Origin: Sphingobium abikonense NBRC 16140
GTDB taxonomy: Bacteria; Pseudomonadota; Alphaproteobacteria; Sphingomonadales; Sphingomonadaceae
DNA: 64,000 bases
Assembly (NCBI RefSeq): GCF_001598335.1
Contig: NZ_BCYT01000001.1
Coordinates: 1 to 64,000 of the forward strand
Direction of reading: 5' to 3'
Shown: piece by piece, positions 8,069 to 15,987 of the stretch
Numbering within the stretch: the first letter of the stretch is position 1
Layout of the letters: each line of letters starts with the position of its first letter
The notes under the pieces: model-generated
Databases searched by the model: none
What the model saw: only the letters and a program-made list of their open reading frames with translations
Told to the model about the DNA's origin: nothing
Program-made: the position numbers and the translations under genes

Positions 8069-8353
8069 GTGGATAAATCTCTCCTCTTCGTCCTAGGCGT
8101 TGGCGTGATGATCGTGGCCGCCGTCGATCAGGGCGGTGACAGCGAATCCGGTGAGACTGTCGCCGAGGCGGGGCAGAATGATCCGCAGAACCTAGCGCCC
8201 CAAGGGAGCAGTGCGGCCGGTATGGGCTGGTCTGTCGACGCGGACCGCGCCGACACCGGTCCGGCAGCATTACCGCCCCCGGTCAATCCCATCCCGCGCG
8301 CGGAGGATCTTGGCGGCAAGGTCATCAGCGACCGTTTCCAGGCGGATGGCTGA
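8069..8353 (+). CDS. Small membrane-anchored hypothetical protein, 94 aa
   Basis: The protein starts at GTG 8069, 15 bases after the TadE stop and preceded by AAAAGGACC. Residues about 4-19 (SLLFVLGVGVMIVAAV) form one hydrophobic segment, either a signal anchor or an uncleaved signal. The rest is acidic and proline/alanine-rich (PAALPPPVNPIPRAEDL). I do not recognise it. Its place at the end of the TadG-TadE-TadE operon suggests an accessory envelope role. Confidence 0.6.
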   Translation: MDKSLLFVLGVGVMIVAAVDQGGDSESGETVAEAGQNDPQNLAPQGSSAAGMGWSVDADRADTGPAALPPPVNPIPRAEDLGGKVISDRFQADG

Positions 8354-8395
8354 CGCGGCATCCCGTCAGCTCCTTTCCTTGCCCAAACCGGGACC

Positions 8396-10498
8396 ATGAT
8401 ATTGCGACCAGCCCGACCTGCCCTTGCCAATGAATCCGCGTTGACTGATGGTCAGGCGCGACGGCTGCTCACCAAATATGAGGGGAGCGGCAAGGGCTGG
8501 TTCTGGGAAACGGGCGTCGATGGCTCATTATCCTATGTCAGCCCGAACATCCTGTCGGCCAGAGAACGCCACGAGCGGATGCCCATCAGTCTCCCGGACC
8601 TGATCGACAATGACGCGAGCCTGGCCGAGCGAGCATCCGAACGCAGCCTCAGCTTCTACCTGACCTCACGATTGCCATTTGAGGGACTTGTGCTCAAGGC
8701 ACAAGGACATGACGACCTCTGGTGGTCCCTGACGGGTGAGCCTGTCTATGATGATGCCGGGCGGTACAAAGGCTTTGTTGGCTTTGCCTTCGACCTGACG
8801 GACCAGAAGAAATCGGAAATCAAGCTGTTGCAGCTGGCCCGATATGATTCGCTGACGACCTTGCCGAACCGCGACACGATGCGGGAAACGTTGGAAAACA
8901 GCCTCGTGTCGTCGATGCACCGCCGCCAAAGATGCGCGACGATGATGCTAGACCTCGACCGATTCAAGCTGGTCAATGACACGCTGGGACATCCTGTCGG
9001 GGATCAGCTGCTGAAGGAGGTAGCCGGTCGCCTGGTCAAGATCGTCGCGGACAGGGGAAAAGTCGGTCGCTTGGGCGGGGACGAATTTCAGCTCGTCTTT
9101 GCGGACATATGCGATGGTGCCGCTTTGTCCGCCATAGCCAGCGACATCATTCACGCCCTCTCGCAGCCCTATCTGATTCAGTCCCATCTCGTGTCAATCG
9201 GCGCGTCGGTCGGCATCGCGACGTCCGACTATGACGATCGGTCGGCGGTCGACCTTGTCCGGGACGCGGACTTAGCGCTGTATGCGGCAAAGGCCGCGGG
9301 GAAGGGCACCTACCGCTTTTTCGCGCCCGACATGCATGAGCAGGCGCGTGTCCGGCAACAGATAGAGGAGGACATGCAGCGCGCGCTGGAACGCGGAGAG
9401 TTCCACGTCGCCTATCAGCCCGTGGTGCATACGGTGAGCGGCGCTCTTACAGGGTTTGAAGCGCTTGTGCGCTGGACGCATCCCACCAGAGGAGCCGTGT
9501 CGCCCGCCATTTTCATCCCGGTGGCCGAGGAGGCGGGCCTAATTGCCGAGATCGGCGAGTGGGTGTTGCGTACTGCCTGCATGGAGGCGGCGAAATGGCC
9601 CGCTCCCGTCAGCGTGGCGGTCAACATATCGCCGATCCAGTTTGCGCATCAGGCGCTTCCTTCCGTCGTCGCCAGCGCCCTTGCCTATGCCGGGCTCCCT
9701 GCCGACAGGCTGGAACTGGAGATTACCGAGGGAGCCTTGCTCAATGAAACCGCCAAGACCCGGGCGGCGATCGGCACGCTCAAGGGTCTTGGGGTGAAGA
9801 TCGCCCTGGACGATTTTGGCACCGGTTATTCGAGCCTGAGCTATCTCAAAAGCATTCCCTTCGACAAGATCAAGATTGACCAGTCCTTCATCAAGGGGGC
9901 CACGCTGCCGGGAAACAACAATGCGCCAATTATCAAGGCCATTGTCGGACTGGCCGCCGACCTGGGCATGATCACCACGGCGGAAGGGGTGGAAACGGAT
10001 GACCAGTTGGCTCTGGTCCGTTCGCTGGGCTGCACGCTCATTCAGGGGTATATTTACGGCCGCCCGCTCGATCCGCAGTCGGCGCTGGAGAGAAGCCGGC
10101 AGTCGAGCGCGCAGGCCATGGGGCATCGACGGGAACGGGCGGAACGGCGGCGGATCATGCGCACTGGCCAGATTATGGCGCGGTCGGCGAGCCAGGCGGT
10201 TCGGCTGCGCAACATGTCCCGCACCGGGGCGATGGTCGAGACTGGCCTGACCCTGGAGGTGGGGGAGCGGATCGCGCTGGATATTGGCCTTGCTGCTCCG
10301 TTGGATGCCGAGGTGCGGTGGGTGAAGAACGGGCAGGCGGGCGTGCAGTTTCTGCAGGCCATCGACCTAGATGCCGTGCTGCTGACCAAGCCGCGGCGGG
10401 CATTCAGCACCTTTGTGCCGAGCTATCTTTCGGCGGAAAGCGACCAGATGTTCGCCGACAAGCAGCGGCTGGACCCCAAGAGTTTCGGGCGGGACTAA
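8396..10498 (+). CDS. PAS-GGDEF-EAL-PilZ cyclic-di-GMP signalling protein
   Basis: A 700-residue cytoplasmic protein with a degenerate PAS-like sensor (about 25-135), a GGDEF domain (about 145-305, GGDEF intact at 227-231), an EAL domain (about 320-560) and a PilZ-like C-terminus (about 580-665). The EAL catalytic set looks complete: E355 in FEALVRW, the DDFGTGYSS loop, KIKIDQSF, EGVET and QGYIYGRP. No RxxD inhibitory site precedes GGDEF. Both synthesis and hydrolysis of cyclic-di-GMP are therefore possible; the net activity cannot be read. Having GGDEF, EAL and PilZ in one chain is not rare, but it sits directly after the Tad-like operon, which suggests control of surface attachment. ATG 8396 has only a weak ribosome binding site. 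Confidence 0.92.
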   Translation: MILRPARPALANESALTDGQARRLLTKYEGSGKGWFWETGVDGSLSYVSPNILSARERHERMPISLPDLIDNDASLAERASERSLSFYLTSRLPFEGLVLKAQGHDDLWWSLTGEPVYDDAGRYKGFVGFAFDLTDQKKSEIKLLQLARYDSLTTLPNRDTMRETLENSLVSSMHRRQRCATMMLDLDRFKLVNDTLGHPVGDQLLKEVAGRLVKIVADRGKVGRLGGDEFQLVFADICDGAALSAIASDIIHALSQPYLIQSHLVSIGASVGIATSDYDDRSAVDLVRDADLALYAAKAAGKGTYRFFAPDMHEQARVRQQIEEDMQRALERGEFHVAYQPVVHTVSGALTGFEALVRWTHPTRGAVSPAIFIPVAEEAGLIAEIGEWVLRTACMEAAKWPAPVSVAVNISPIQFAHQALPSVVASALAYAGLPADRLELEITEGALLNETAKTRAAIGTLKGLGVKIALDDFGTGYSSLSYLKSIPFDKIKIDQSFIKGATLPGNNNAPIIKAIVGLAADLGMITTAEGVETDDQLALVRSLGCTLIQGYIYGRPLDPQSALERSRQSSAQAMGHRRERAERRRIMRTGQIMARSASQAVRLRNMSRTGAMVETGLTLEVGERIALDIGLAAPLDAEVRWVKNGQAGVQFLQAIDLDAVLLTKPRRAFSTFVPSYLSAESDQMFADKQRLDPKSFGRD

Positions 10499-12150
10499 CC
10501 CGACGGGCCGTCATGGGCCAACTATGCCAAGGAACAGGGGGAGCCGGATACGGTCAAGCCCTTGATGGGCCTACAGATGCCCAACTCGCGCGATCCAAAG
10601 GAGATCAGCATTTGGCTGGACGCGATATACGCGGAATGGCCCGACCTGACTGCATTGCCAACGTACTGGGCGAACATAGGACTGAGACGTTTGGCAGTCG
10701 TTCAGTTCCCTACATCGAGCCGGAGCGGGTGCAGGATTCCGATTGGGTCCGCATTCTGATAGCGAAGGACGCGATCAGCATCGGTTGGGATTGCCCCGCC
10801 CCGAGGTGATGGTTTCGCTTCGCGCCGCCACGGACCGGATGCATATCACGCAGTTGCTGGGGCGCATGGTGCGTTCCCCGCTTGCCCGACGCATTGCCGG
10901 CAATGATCGCTTGAATGCAGTGGGTTGCCTGTTGCCTAAATTCGACAAGGAGTCGGTTACTGCGGTCGTCACTGCCTTATGTCGGCTGGCGAGACGGGGG
11001 AAGATTTGCCGCTGTGCCGTGTGCTTCTTCGTCCGATTGAGGTTCACCCAAACCCCGACATTCCCGAGACGGTATGGGACAAGCTGTTGTCGTTGCCGTC
11101 GCAGACCTTACCCAAGCGGCTTGCCCGCCCGGTCAAGCGGTTGACGGCACTTGCCCATGAAATAGCCTACGATGGCTTGCTTCCCGATGCGGGGAAGAAG
11201 GCCCATGCCGAAATGCACAAAGTTCTTGATCAGGTGCGAACCGACCTTGCCGCCCAGATTGCCACCATGCGCGCCGCCGTGATGAAAAGCTGAAGGGCAA
11301 ACCCTCAAAGCCGACGTTGCCAGCCAAGGCATGACGTTCAACGACTTCGTTGAGGTAGCCGACATCTAGCGGCGAAGGATGAGAATGCAGAGGACGAAGA
11401 GGATGCCCTGATCAACGCCCATACCGATGTTGCGGCATGGGGCCTGATCCCGGAAATCAAGGACGTGCTAGAGGCTGCTGGCGAAGCCCTTTCAAACCAT
11501 TGGTTGAATGAGTATCGAGTCGCGATTGCAGCCCTGACAGACGAACGGCAGGAAGCCTATCGCCAAACCCGGGAACTGAGCGCCAATCCATTGGACGTGT
11601 TCCTTGCCCGCCCGAAAGCATGGCTGCAGCCGACGATGGCACGCAAAGCCAACGGTACTGAAACTCCGCTCGCTCGCTACGGGAAGCATATGCTTTGCGA
11701 CGCGGACGGGCTGTTTCCCGATGAATTGAACATATGGGAGCGAGTGGTCCTGGAGGCCGAGGCCGCGAAGGATGGCAGGGTAGCATGGTATAGTAACCCG
11801 GCCCGCGCCAGTCAGGACTCATCGGGCATCGTTTATGATGATGTGGACGATAAGCGCATTGTCCGGCCCCACTTCGTGTTTTTCAGCCGACAGGCCGATG
11901 GGAGCATTGTTGCCGACATTGTTGACCCGCATGGGCATCACCTAGCCGACTCTCTGCCCAAGCTTCACGGCCTTGCCTGCTATGCGGAGGCGAATGGGCA
12001 TCTGTATGGGCGGGTGAGGCGGTTTCAGAGATTGAAGGCCGATGCCGGGTGCTTGACCTTCAAAAGCCGGATGTAAGCGCAGCGATCTATGCAGCGGCTA
12101 GTGCCAAGTCGGCTTATCAGGGAACAACGTCCGCAGCATATGCGATTTGA
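10499..12150 (+). pseudogene. Decayed DEAD/DEAH-box helicase with restriction-like C-terminus
   Basis: Fragments of one helicase run through changing frames. They are WANYAKEQGEPD (10514 on), a shift near 10660, then PYIEPERVQDSDWVRILIAK and motif V-like AISIGWDCP, a shift near 10800, motif VI HITQLLGRMVRSPLARR, a shift near 10975, and DKLLSLPSQTLPKRLARPVK. An in-frame stop and apparent deletion follow near 11365, then DVFLARPKAWLQPTMA to VRPHFVFF and DGSIVADIVDPHG, and a last shift near 12050 before the end at 12150. The 5' half, including Walker A, is absent; the remnant begins right after the stop of the preceding gene. The C-terminal part resembles the nuclease-like tail of type III restriction-type helicases. 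It is non-functional, probably the remains of a defence gene. Confidence 0.8.
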
Positions 12151-12330
12151 GAGGGGTATAGCGCAGGTCGCATTCCAGCATCGTCCCCTACCAAAGTGCT
12201 TTCAGTAGGGAACTGCCCAAACCGGAACAGTGTTGCATTTGGGTACGGCGTGGGGAAGGGCGAAAGTGCCACCCAGATTGGCCCGAAATTTGGCGGAAAA
12301 CTTGGCCTTTCCGTCGGGCGCTGAGTCGCC
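12151..12330. other. Non-coding spacer between helicase remnant and tRNA fragment
   Basis: No gene is supported. The stretch joins the last helicase fragment to the tRNA-Thr 3' segment and probably includes the end of the integrated element. Confidence 0.5.
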
Positions 12331-12375
12331 TTCGTAATGATGGGGTCACGTGTTCGAGTCACGTAAGCGGCACCA
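12331..12375 (+). other. tRNA-Thr(CGT) 3' half: probable att site of an integrated island
   Basis: From TTCGTAATGATGG to CGGCACCA this is the anticodon loop (anticodon CGT), 3' anticodon strand, variable loop, T-arm (ACGTG TTCGAGT CACGT), acceptor strand AAGCGGC and encoded CCA of a tRNA-Thr. The 5' half is missing: the preceding bases do not form a D-arm or GCCGCTT acceptor. Tyrosine recombinases often use this half of a tRNA as crossover core, leaving a 3' copy at the distal end of the insert. The orientation puts the island to the left, with the intact tRNA beyond window position 1. Confidence 0.8.
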
Positions 12376-12404
12376 TTTTCTTACATTTCGCGTCGTTTAT
12401 GGCG

Positions 12405-12626
12405 TCAGGCCGGGATGTCGGGGGTCGCGCTATCGGTATCGGCGGCGGCGGCGGCGAGTTCGGCTTCGCGTCGGGCGCGGTTGCGATCGCCCAGATCCTG
12501 GCGCTGGGCCATGGCGAGGAAGGCGGCGGCCGAGCGCAGGCAGCGGTCGCGCACATTGTCGAGCTGGGCGGCGTCCGCTTCGGCCTGGGCCTTGTCAGCG
12601 AGCGCGCGATAGTCGGGATTGGCCAC
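12405..12626 (-). CDS. Small hypothetical protein, 73 aa
   Basis: An alanine-rich, entirely helical protein starting from GTG 12626 with AAGGA about nine bases upstream. The sequence (MANPDYRALADKAQAEADAA, then LDNVRDRCLRSAAAFLAMA) resembles small unnamed proteins I associate with sphingomonads. It has no signal or membrane segment. It lies downstream of the cold-shock gene but is separated from it by a strong terminator at 12661-12690, so it probably has its own promoter. No function can be given. Confidence 0.65.
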   Translation of the reverse strand: MANPDYRALADKAQAEADAAQLDNVRDRCLRSAAAFLAMAQRQDLGDRNRARREAELAAAAADTDSATPDIPA

Positions 12627-12660
12627 GGAAAATAGTCCTTCGCATCCCTGGGCGGAAAAG

Positions 12661-12690
12661 GGCCGGGCGTCATGGGATGGACGCCCGGCC
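12661..12690 (-). terminator. Rho-independent terminator of the cold-shock gene
   Basis: GGCCGGGCGTC (12661-12671) pairs perfectly with GACGCCCGGCC (12680-12690). Read on the minus strand the stem is followed by CTTTTCC. It lies about 95 bases after the stop of the cold-shock gene. Confidence 0.8.
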
Positions 12691-12784
12691 GGCCCGCGCT
12701 GCCCGTGCGGCGCGAGCGCCGGCGGGCAGGGGCCTTTCGCAGTGGCGCGGGCGGAGAGCGACGCGCGCGATCCGCCCGGACGCC

Positions 12785-12997
12785 TTATTCGGCGTGGGTG
12801 AGGTTCACCGCGGCCATCTTGCCGCGACGATCCTGCTCCAGATCATAGGAGACGCGGTCCTTTTCGCGCAGCGTGGCAAGGCCCGCGCGCTCGACGGCGG
12901 TGATGTGGACGAAGGCGTCCGGGCTGCCGTCATCGGGGGCGATGAAGCCGTAGCCCTTGTCGGCGTTGAAGAATTTGACGGTTCCAGTGATGCTCAT
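12785..12997 (-). CDS. CspA-family cold-shock protein
   Basis: A 70-residue single cold-shock domain, an RNA chaperone that binds single-stranded RNA and DNA. The RNP1 motif is present as KGYGFIAPDD (about 14-23) and the RNP2-like motif as DAFVHITAV (about 27-35), with the typical start MSITGTVKFFNADKG. The frame continues 51 codons upstream, but ATG 12997 is the family start and has AAGGA eight bases before it. The upstream leader contains a large hairpin (13099-13154) that may matter for expression at low temperature. A terminator follows. Confidence 0.95.
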   Translation of the reverse strand: MSITGTVKFFNADKGYGFIAPDDGSPDAFVHITAVERAGLATLREKDRVSYDLEQDRRGKMAAVNLTHAE

Positions 12998-13098
12998 AAT
13001 GAGTCCTTCTTTCGTTGCGGCCCGTCCCGAGTGAACGGGCCAAGGGCTAAAGGGGCAGGGAAAGAAGGAAGTAGGTGCCGCAAAGCGCCGAAGACCGT

Positions 13099-13154
13099 CG
13101 ATTTGCGACTGTAGCTTGCCCCATGTAGGGCATGGGGCGCGAAATTGCAAATCG
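13099..13154 (-). promoter_or_regulatory. Nested hairpin in the region upstream of the cold-shock gene
   Basis: Outer stem CGATTTGC (13099-13106) with GCAAATCG (13147-13154) and inner stem GCCCCATG (13118-13125) with CATGGGGC (13131-13138), both perfect 8-bp. It lies about 100 bases before the cold-shock ATG and 45 bases after the stop of the preceding gene, with no T-run on the minus strand. It could be part of a structured 5' leader or a terminator for the upstream gene. Confidence 0.45.
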
Positions 13155-13198
13155 CAGGGGCGGTGAGGGCGGCGCGCGGGGCGGCATGGCCCCGAGCA

Positions 13199-14344
13199 TC
13201 AGGTCGGAGGCGCCTCCGCGTGGGCCGCGCGGCTCGCGTCGGCGGGATCGGGCGCGTCACCGGCATCGGCCGCCGCCGCGTCGAAGCCGAAATAGGCGTC
13301 GCGCGCGCGGATCGCCGCTTCCTTATAGGGCAGATATTCCGCCTCCAGCTGCCGGGCGACGGCCTGTTCCTCGTCGATGGTCAGTTCGCGCTGATAATCG
13401 TCGGGATCATACATCTCGTCGGATTCCTCGCCGGTGAAATCGGGCGGCGGCGGGAAATCGGTGCGCCAGGCATTGTAGAGCGTGTCCCACCACACGCCGC
13501 GCAGCCCGGCGGCGGCCTCCTCGGGCGGCAGGTCCATGAGGTGGGGAAAGGCCTCAGCCGAGCGAAGTTCACACCGTTCATGCGCGGCGGAAACAGGCGG
13601 GTTCAGCCCGGTTTCGCCATGGCCGACCGGTCCGAGCGCGCCGCCCCGCGCGGTGGTGGACAGTAGGTTGCGGCGCACGGCGATGAACATGGCGACGGAG
13701 GCGGCGGACGTGACCAAGGCGGCCGCGTCGCCCTCGACCGGTTCGGGATCGTTCGGCCGTTCGCCCAGCCAGGTCTGCGCGTCGGCGCTGGTGCGGGCGG
13801 ACGGCTCCCGTCCGGCAAGGGGCAGGTCGTCGCGCGCCACTTCGTTCAGCATGACCGCATAGGGGCAGATCATGTCGCAATAGGCGGTGAAATCCTGCGC
13901 GATGACGCGGGCGAGCGCGGCGTCGGAGCCTTCGGCCGGGGCGTCGGCCATGCGATCGAGCCGGGAGAGCATCGACATGGCGAGGCGATTGTCATGGCGG
14001 TGGCGGCGGATTTCGTGATTGTCGGGATCTTTGCGGATGACCTCCTCCTGCCCGGTGAGCGCGCGGGCGAGCAGATCGGTCGCGAGCCTGTCGCGCGCGA
14101 TCAGGATCGCCGCGTCCCACCCCAGGCGAAAGGCCGCGCCGTCATGGCGGATGCGGAGGTTATAGGCGCTGCGCTGGGTGATGCGCACGCTTTCGCAGGC
14201 GAGCTTGATGACGCCTGTGGCGGCGAGCGTTTCCAGGAAGCGCCGCTGCCGCGCGGGCGTCCAGCCATCGGCACGGGTCGCGTCGGCGGGGGTGGGCAGG
14301 TCGTGCGGGAGCGAGGGGACGGTCGGCGGCACAATCGCGGTCAT
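13199..14344 (-). CDS. Hypothetical protein, 381 aa, with HTH-like N-terminus
   Basis: The N-terminal part, TPARQRRFLETLAATGVIKL then ESVRITQRSAYNLRIR, looks like a helix-turn-helix of the kind seen in phage terminase small subunits and related proteins. The following region is helical; the C-terminal third is acidic and proline-rich (DFPPPPDFTGEESDEMYDPD). I have no function for it. ATG 14344 (MTAIVPPTVPSL) is chosen because AGGAG precedes it; the frame extends 69 codons further without coding character. An in-frame NDPEPVEG segment (coding about 13730-13755) has the look of a repeat fragment absorbed into the coding sequence. Confidence 0.7.
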   Translation of the reverse strand: MTAIVPPTVPSLPHDLPTPADATRADGWTPARQRRFLETLAATGVIKLACESVRITQRSAYNLRIRHDGAAFRLGWDAAILIARDRLATDLLARALTGQEEVIRKDPDNHEIRRHRHDNRLAMSMLSRLDRMADAPAEGSDAALARVIAQDFTAYCDMICPYAVMLNEVARDDLPLAGREPSARTSADAQTWLGERPNDPEPVEGDAAALVTSAASVAMFIAVRRNLLSTTARGGALGPVGHGETGLNPPVSAAHERCELRSAEAFPHLMDLPPEEAAAGLRGVWWDTLYNAWRTDFPPPPDFTGEESDEMYDPDDYQRELTIDEEQAVARQLEAEYLPYKEAAIRARDAYFGFDAAAADAGDAPDPADASRAAHAEAPPT

Positions 14345-14499
14345 GGCAAGGCTCCTGTTTCCAGAAATGAGGCTTTGCCATGAGGGTAGGCAGATCGGGC
14401 GCGTGTAGGACAGGGCAATAGGATTTTGGGCGGCGGCGCGATGCCGCCTTTTCCTGCCCGGCGCGTCCCATCGCGGGGGCCGGGCAGGATCGCAGGCGA

Positions 14500-14847
14500 T
14501 TATTGCGTGAACATATTCTTGTCGGTGACGATCAGATTGGTGACGCCGCAATAATCGACCGGGCTGTCAAATTCGCTGGCGTCGGCAAAAACGATGCGGG
14601 TCTGCACCTCACAGCGTTCGTCCCCTTCGAAGAATTTGAGCGACCGGCTGGTGGCGGGCTTGACCGGCATTTTGAGCCAGTCCTTCGACCAAGTGCCATC
14701 CTTGCGCTTGGTGAAGAACTGGATGGCGTCGACGGTCGATTTGTTGACGAGGACGAAGGCGTTGTCGTCGCCGTCATCGGCCTGGGCGGCCGGCGCGGCG
14801 ATCAGCAAGGCGGCGCAAAGCGCGGCAGTGGCGGCAAATGATTTCAT
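14500..14847 (-). CDS. Secreted hypothetical protein, 115 aa
   Basis: A clear signal peptide (MKSFAATAALCAALLIAAPAA to about residue 23, cleavage before DDGDD) leads a small periplasmic protein with a conserved-looking core (FVLVNKSTVDAIQFF, KDWLKMPVKPATS) and two cysteines (DERCEVQ and VDYCGVT) that could form a disulfide. Only its secretion can be inferred. ATG 14847 has a GGGGGAC ribosome binding site; the longer frame from 14958 is rejected because it would bury the signal peptide. No family was recognised. Confidence 0.72.
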   Translation of the reverse strand: MKSFAATAALCAALLIAAPAAQADDGDDNAFVLVNKSTVDAIQFFTKRKDGTWSKDWLKMPVKPATSRSLKFFEGDERCEVQTRIVFADASEFDSPVDYCGVTNLIVTDKNMFTQ

Positions 14848-14923
14848 GAAAGTCCCCCCTTTACGGCGCGCGACGGGAGTCGGGGCCGTGGGACAAGGGG
14901 TTAGCGGGCGTGGGGGATGGGCG

Positions 14924-15199
14924 CTAGGGATATTGCTGGCGGGTGTGCTTGACGGCAAGGATTTCGATGGCGTCAGCGCCGACGCGGTAGATGATGACGT
15001 AATTGGGCGTCACCAACGCTTCGCGCGAGCCGGGGACTCGGCCGGTCCGGTGCATATAGGGATGATCGGTCAGGCAATCGGCGGTGTGACGGATAGCCTG
15101 ACCGGTGCGTTCAGCGGCGGCAGGGTTCTGCGTTTCGATGAAGTCGACGATGCCTTCGAGATCGTCCAGCGCCTCTTCCAGCCAGACGAGCGGCAGCAT
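14924..15199 (-). CDS. RelE/ParE-family toxin
   Basis: A 91-residue ParE/RelE-fold toxin: MLPLVWLEEALDDLEGIVDF, then NPAAAERTGQAIRHTADCL, the VPGSREALV strand and NYVIIYRVGADAIEILAVKH strands, the usual alpha-alpha-beta order. Members either poison gyrase (ParE) or cut ribosome-bound mRNA (RelE); the sequence alone does not decide. Its ATG shares one base with the stop of the antitoxin gene (TGATG at 15197-15201), so translation is coupled. Confidence 0.88.
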   Translation of the reverse strand: MLPLVWLEEALDDLEGIVDFIETQNPAAAERTGQAIRHTADCLTDHPYMHRTGRVPGSREALVTPNYVIIYRVGADAIEILAVKHTRQQYP

Positions 15200-15375
15200 C
15201 AGGCGGTCTTGCGCCGGTCAATGATCGCCTGCATCCGTGCCATCGCTTCATCATGTGGGATGCGCGGGTTGTCCGAGGTCATGCGCGCTTCAATGGTCGC
15301 GCGAAACCAGGCGTCATAGGCTTCCGCTTCCTCGGTCGTCGCGAACTCGGACTCGATGGGGGTGAGTTTGGTCAT
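15199..15375 (-). CDS. RelB/StbD-type antitoxin, 58 aa
   Basis: A short gene directly upstream of the ParE-like toxin: it starts MTKLTPIESEFATTEEAEAY at ATG 15375, continues DAWFRATIEARMTSDNPRI, and ends PHDEAMARMQAIIDRRKTA. The helical body with the PHDEAMARMQAII element matches the pattern of RelB-family antitoxins of type II systems. Antitoxin first and toxin second, sharing TGATG, is the classic arrangement. The pair lies beside the reverse transcriptase locus and may stabilise this accessory segment. Confidence 0.82.
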   Translation of the reverse strand: MTKLTPIESEFATTEEAEAYDAWFRATIEARMTSDNPRIPHDEAMARMQAIIDRRKTA

Positions 15376-15961
15376 CTAAACAACGTATCATCAGTGCACG
15401 GCAGTGCCAACGTGCGATTTTTTTTGCTGTTACTCCAAGATTCGACAGCTCAATTCTTGAAACGCAAGGTTTCGCATGCAATATTAAGGTCGTTCTCTTG
15501 CGAGGCCCGCTTTGTCAGTCGAGTATTTCGGTGTGACGAGCGAGCGGAGCGGCGATGTGGCTGTGTGTGTAAGCACTAGGCGCATCGCGGGGTTTAGGCT
15601 CGATGCCGAGGCCCGAGAGGATAAGGCGATCCTTTCCGGCAATAACAAGAACAATGCTGCTGTTCAGTCCAATCGGGCACCCTGCTCGGCAGCTATTAGG
15701 ATATTTTACAAGGAAGGGGGCGCGGACATGCAAGACGAATTTCGGGCTGAAGTCGAAATCTCCGGCAATTGGCGCGGTATTTGGGGGGCATGCAAAAACG
15801 TGCCAAATGGGTGCGGCGCGGTGCGGCGATTCTTATCGCTTTGCTGTGTTTGACTCTTGCGAGGCCCGCTTTGTCAGTCGATACTCTCGGTGTGACGAGC
15901 GAGCGGAGCGGCGATGTGGCTGTGTGTGTAAGCACTCGGCGCATCGCGGGGTTTAGGCTCG
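15376..15961. other. Leader region of the reverse transcriptase locus
   Basis: It holds repeat copy A, a 225-base unique spacer and most of repeat copy B. No protein gene is convincing. A 41-codon frame (15728-15853) has AAGGAAGGGGG upstream, and a frame with signal-peptide-like start (ATG 15790) runs across repeat B. Both could be accidental. Confidence 0.5.
15495..15628 (+). repeat. 134-bp direct repeat, copy A, candidate structured RNA
   Basis: Copy A matches copy B (15854-15987) at 129 of 134 positions with no gap, offset 359. The ends can pair: CGCTTTGTC (15508-15516) with GATAAGGCG (15620-15628), nine pairs including two G-U. A 6-bp stem GCATCG/CGATGC lies inside. The block TGTGTGTAAGCACT is conserved. 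The strand is given as that of the reverse transcriptase; direction of transcription is not proven. Confidence 0.75.
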
Positions 15962-15987
15962 ATGCCGAGGCCCGAGAGGATAAGGCG
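15854..15987 (+). repeat. 134-bp direct repeat, copy B, candidate structured RNA
   Basis: The second copy differs from A in a four-base cluster (after GTCGA) and one A/C change. The closing stem (bases 15867-15875 with 15979-15987) is fully retained. Its last 26 bases overlap the first codons of the reverse transcriptase frame; the same MPRPERIRR codons occur in copy A, which hints that they are RNA element rather than protein. Confidence 0.75.

Noticed and set aside
15495..15987. Diversity-generating retroelement template/variable repeat pair
   Set aside because: Differences between copies are not adenine-specific, the RT has the QG rather than the SQ motif, and no target gene with a C-terminal variable repeat is present.
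15495..15987. CRISPR array
   Set aside because: Only two long repeats with a 225-base unique interval; no short repeats or cas genes.
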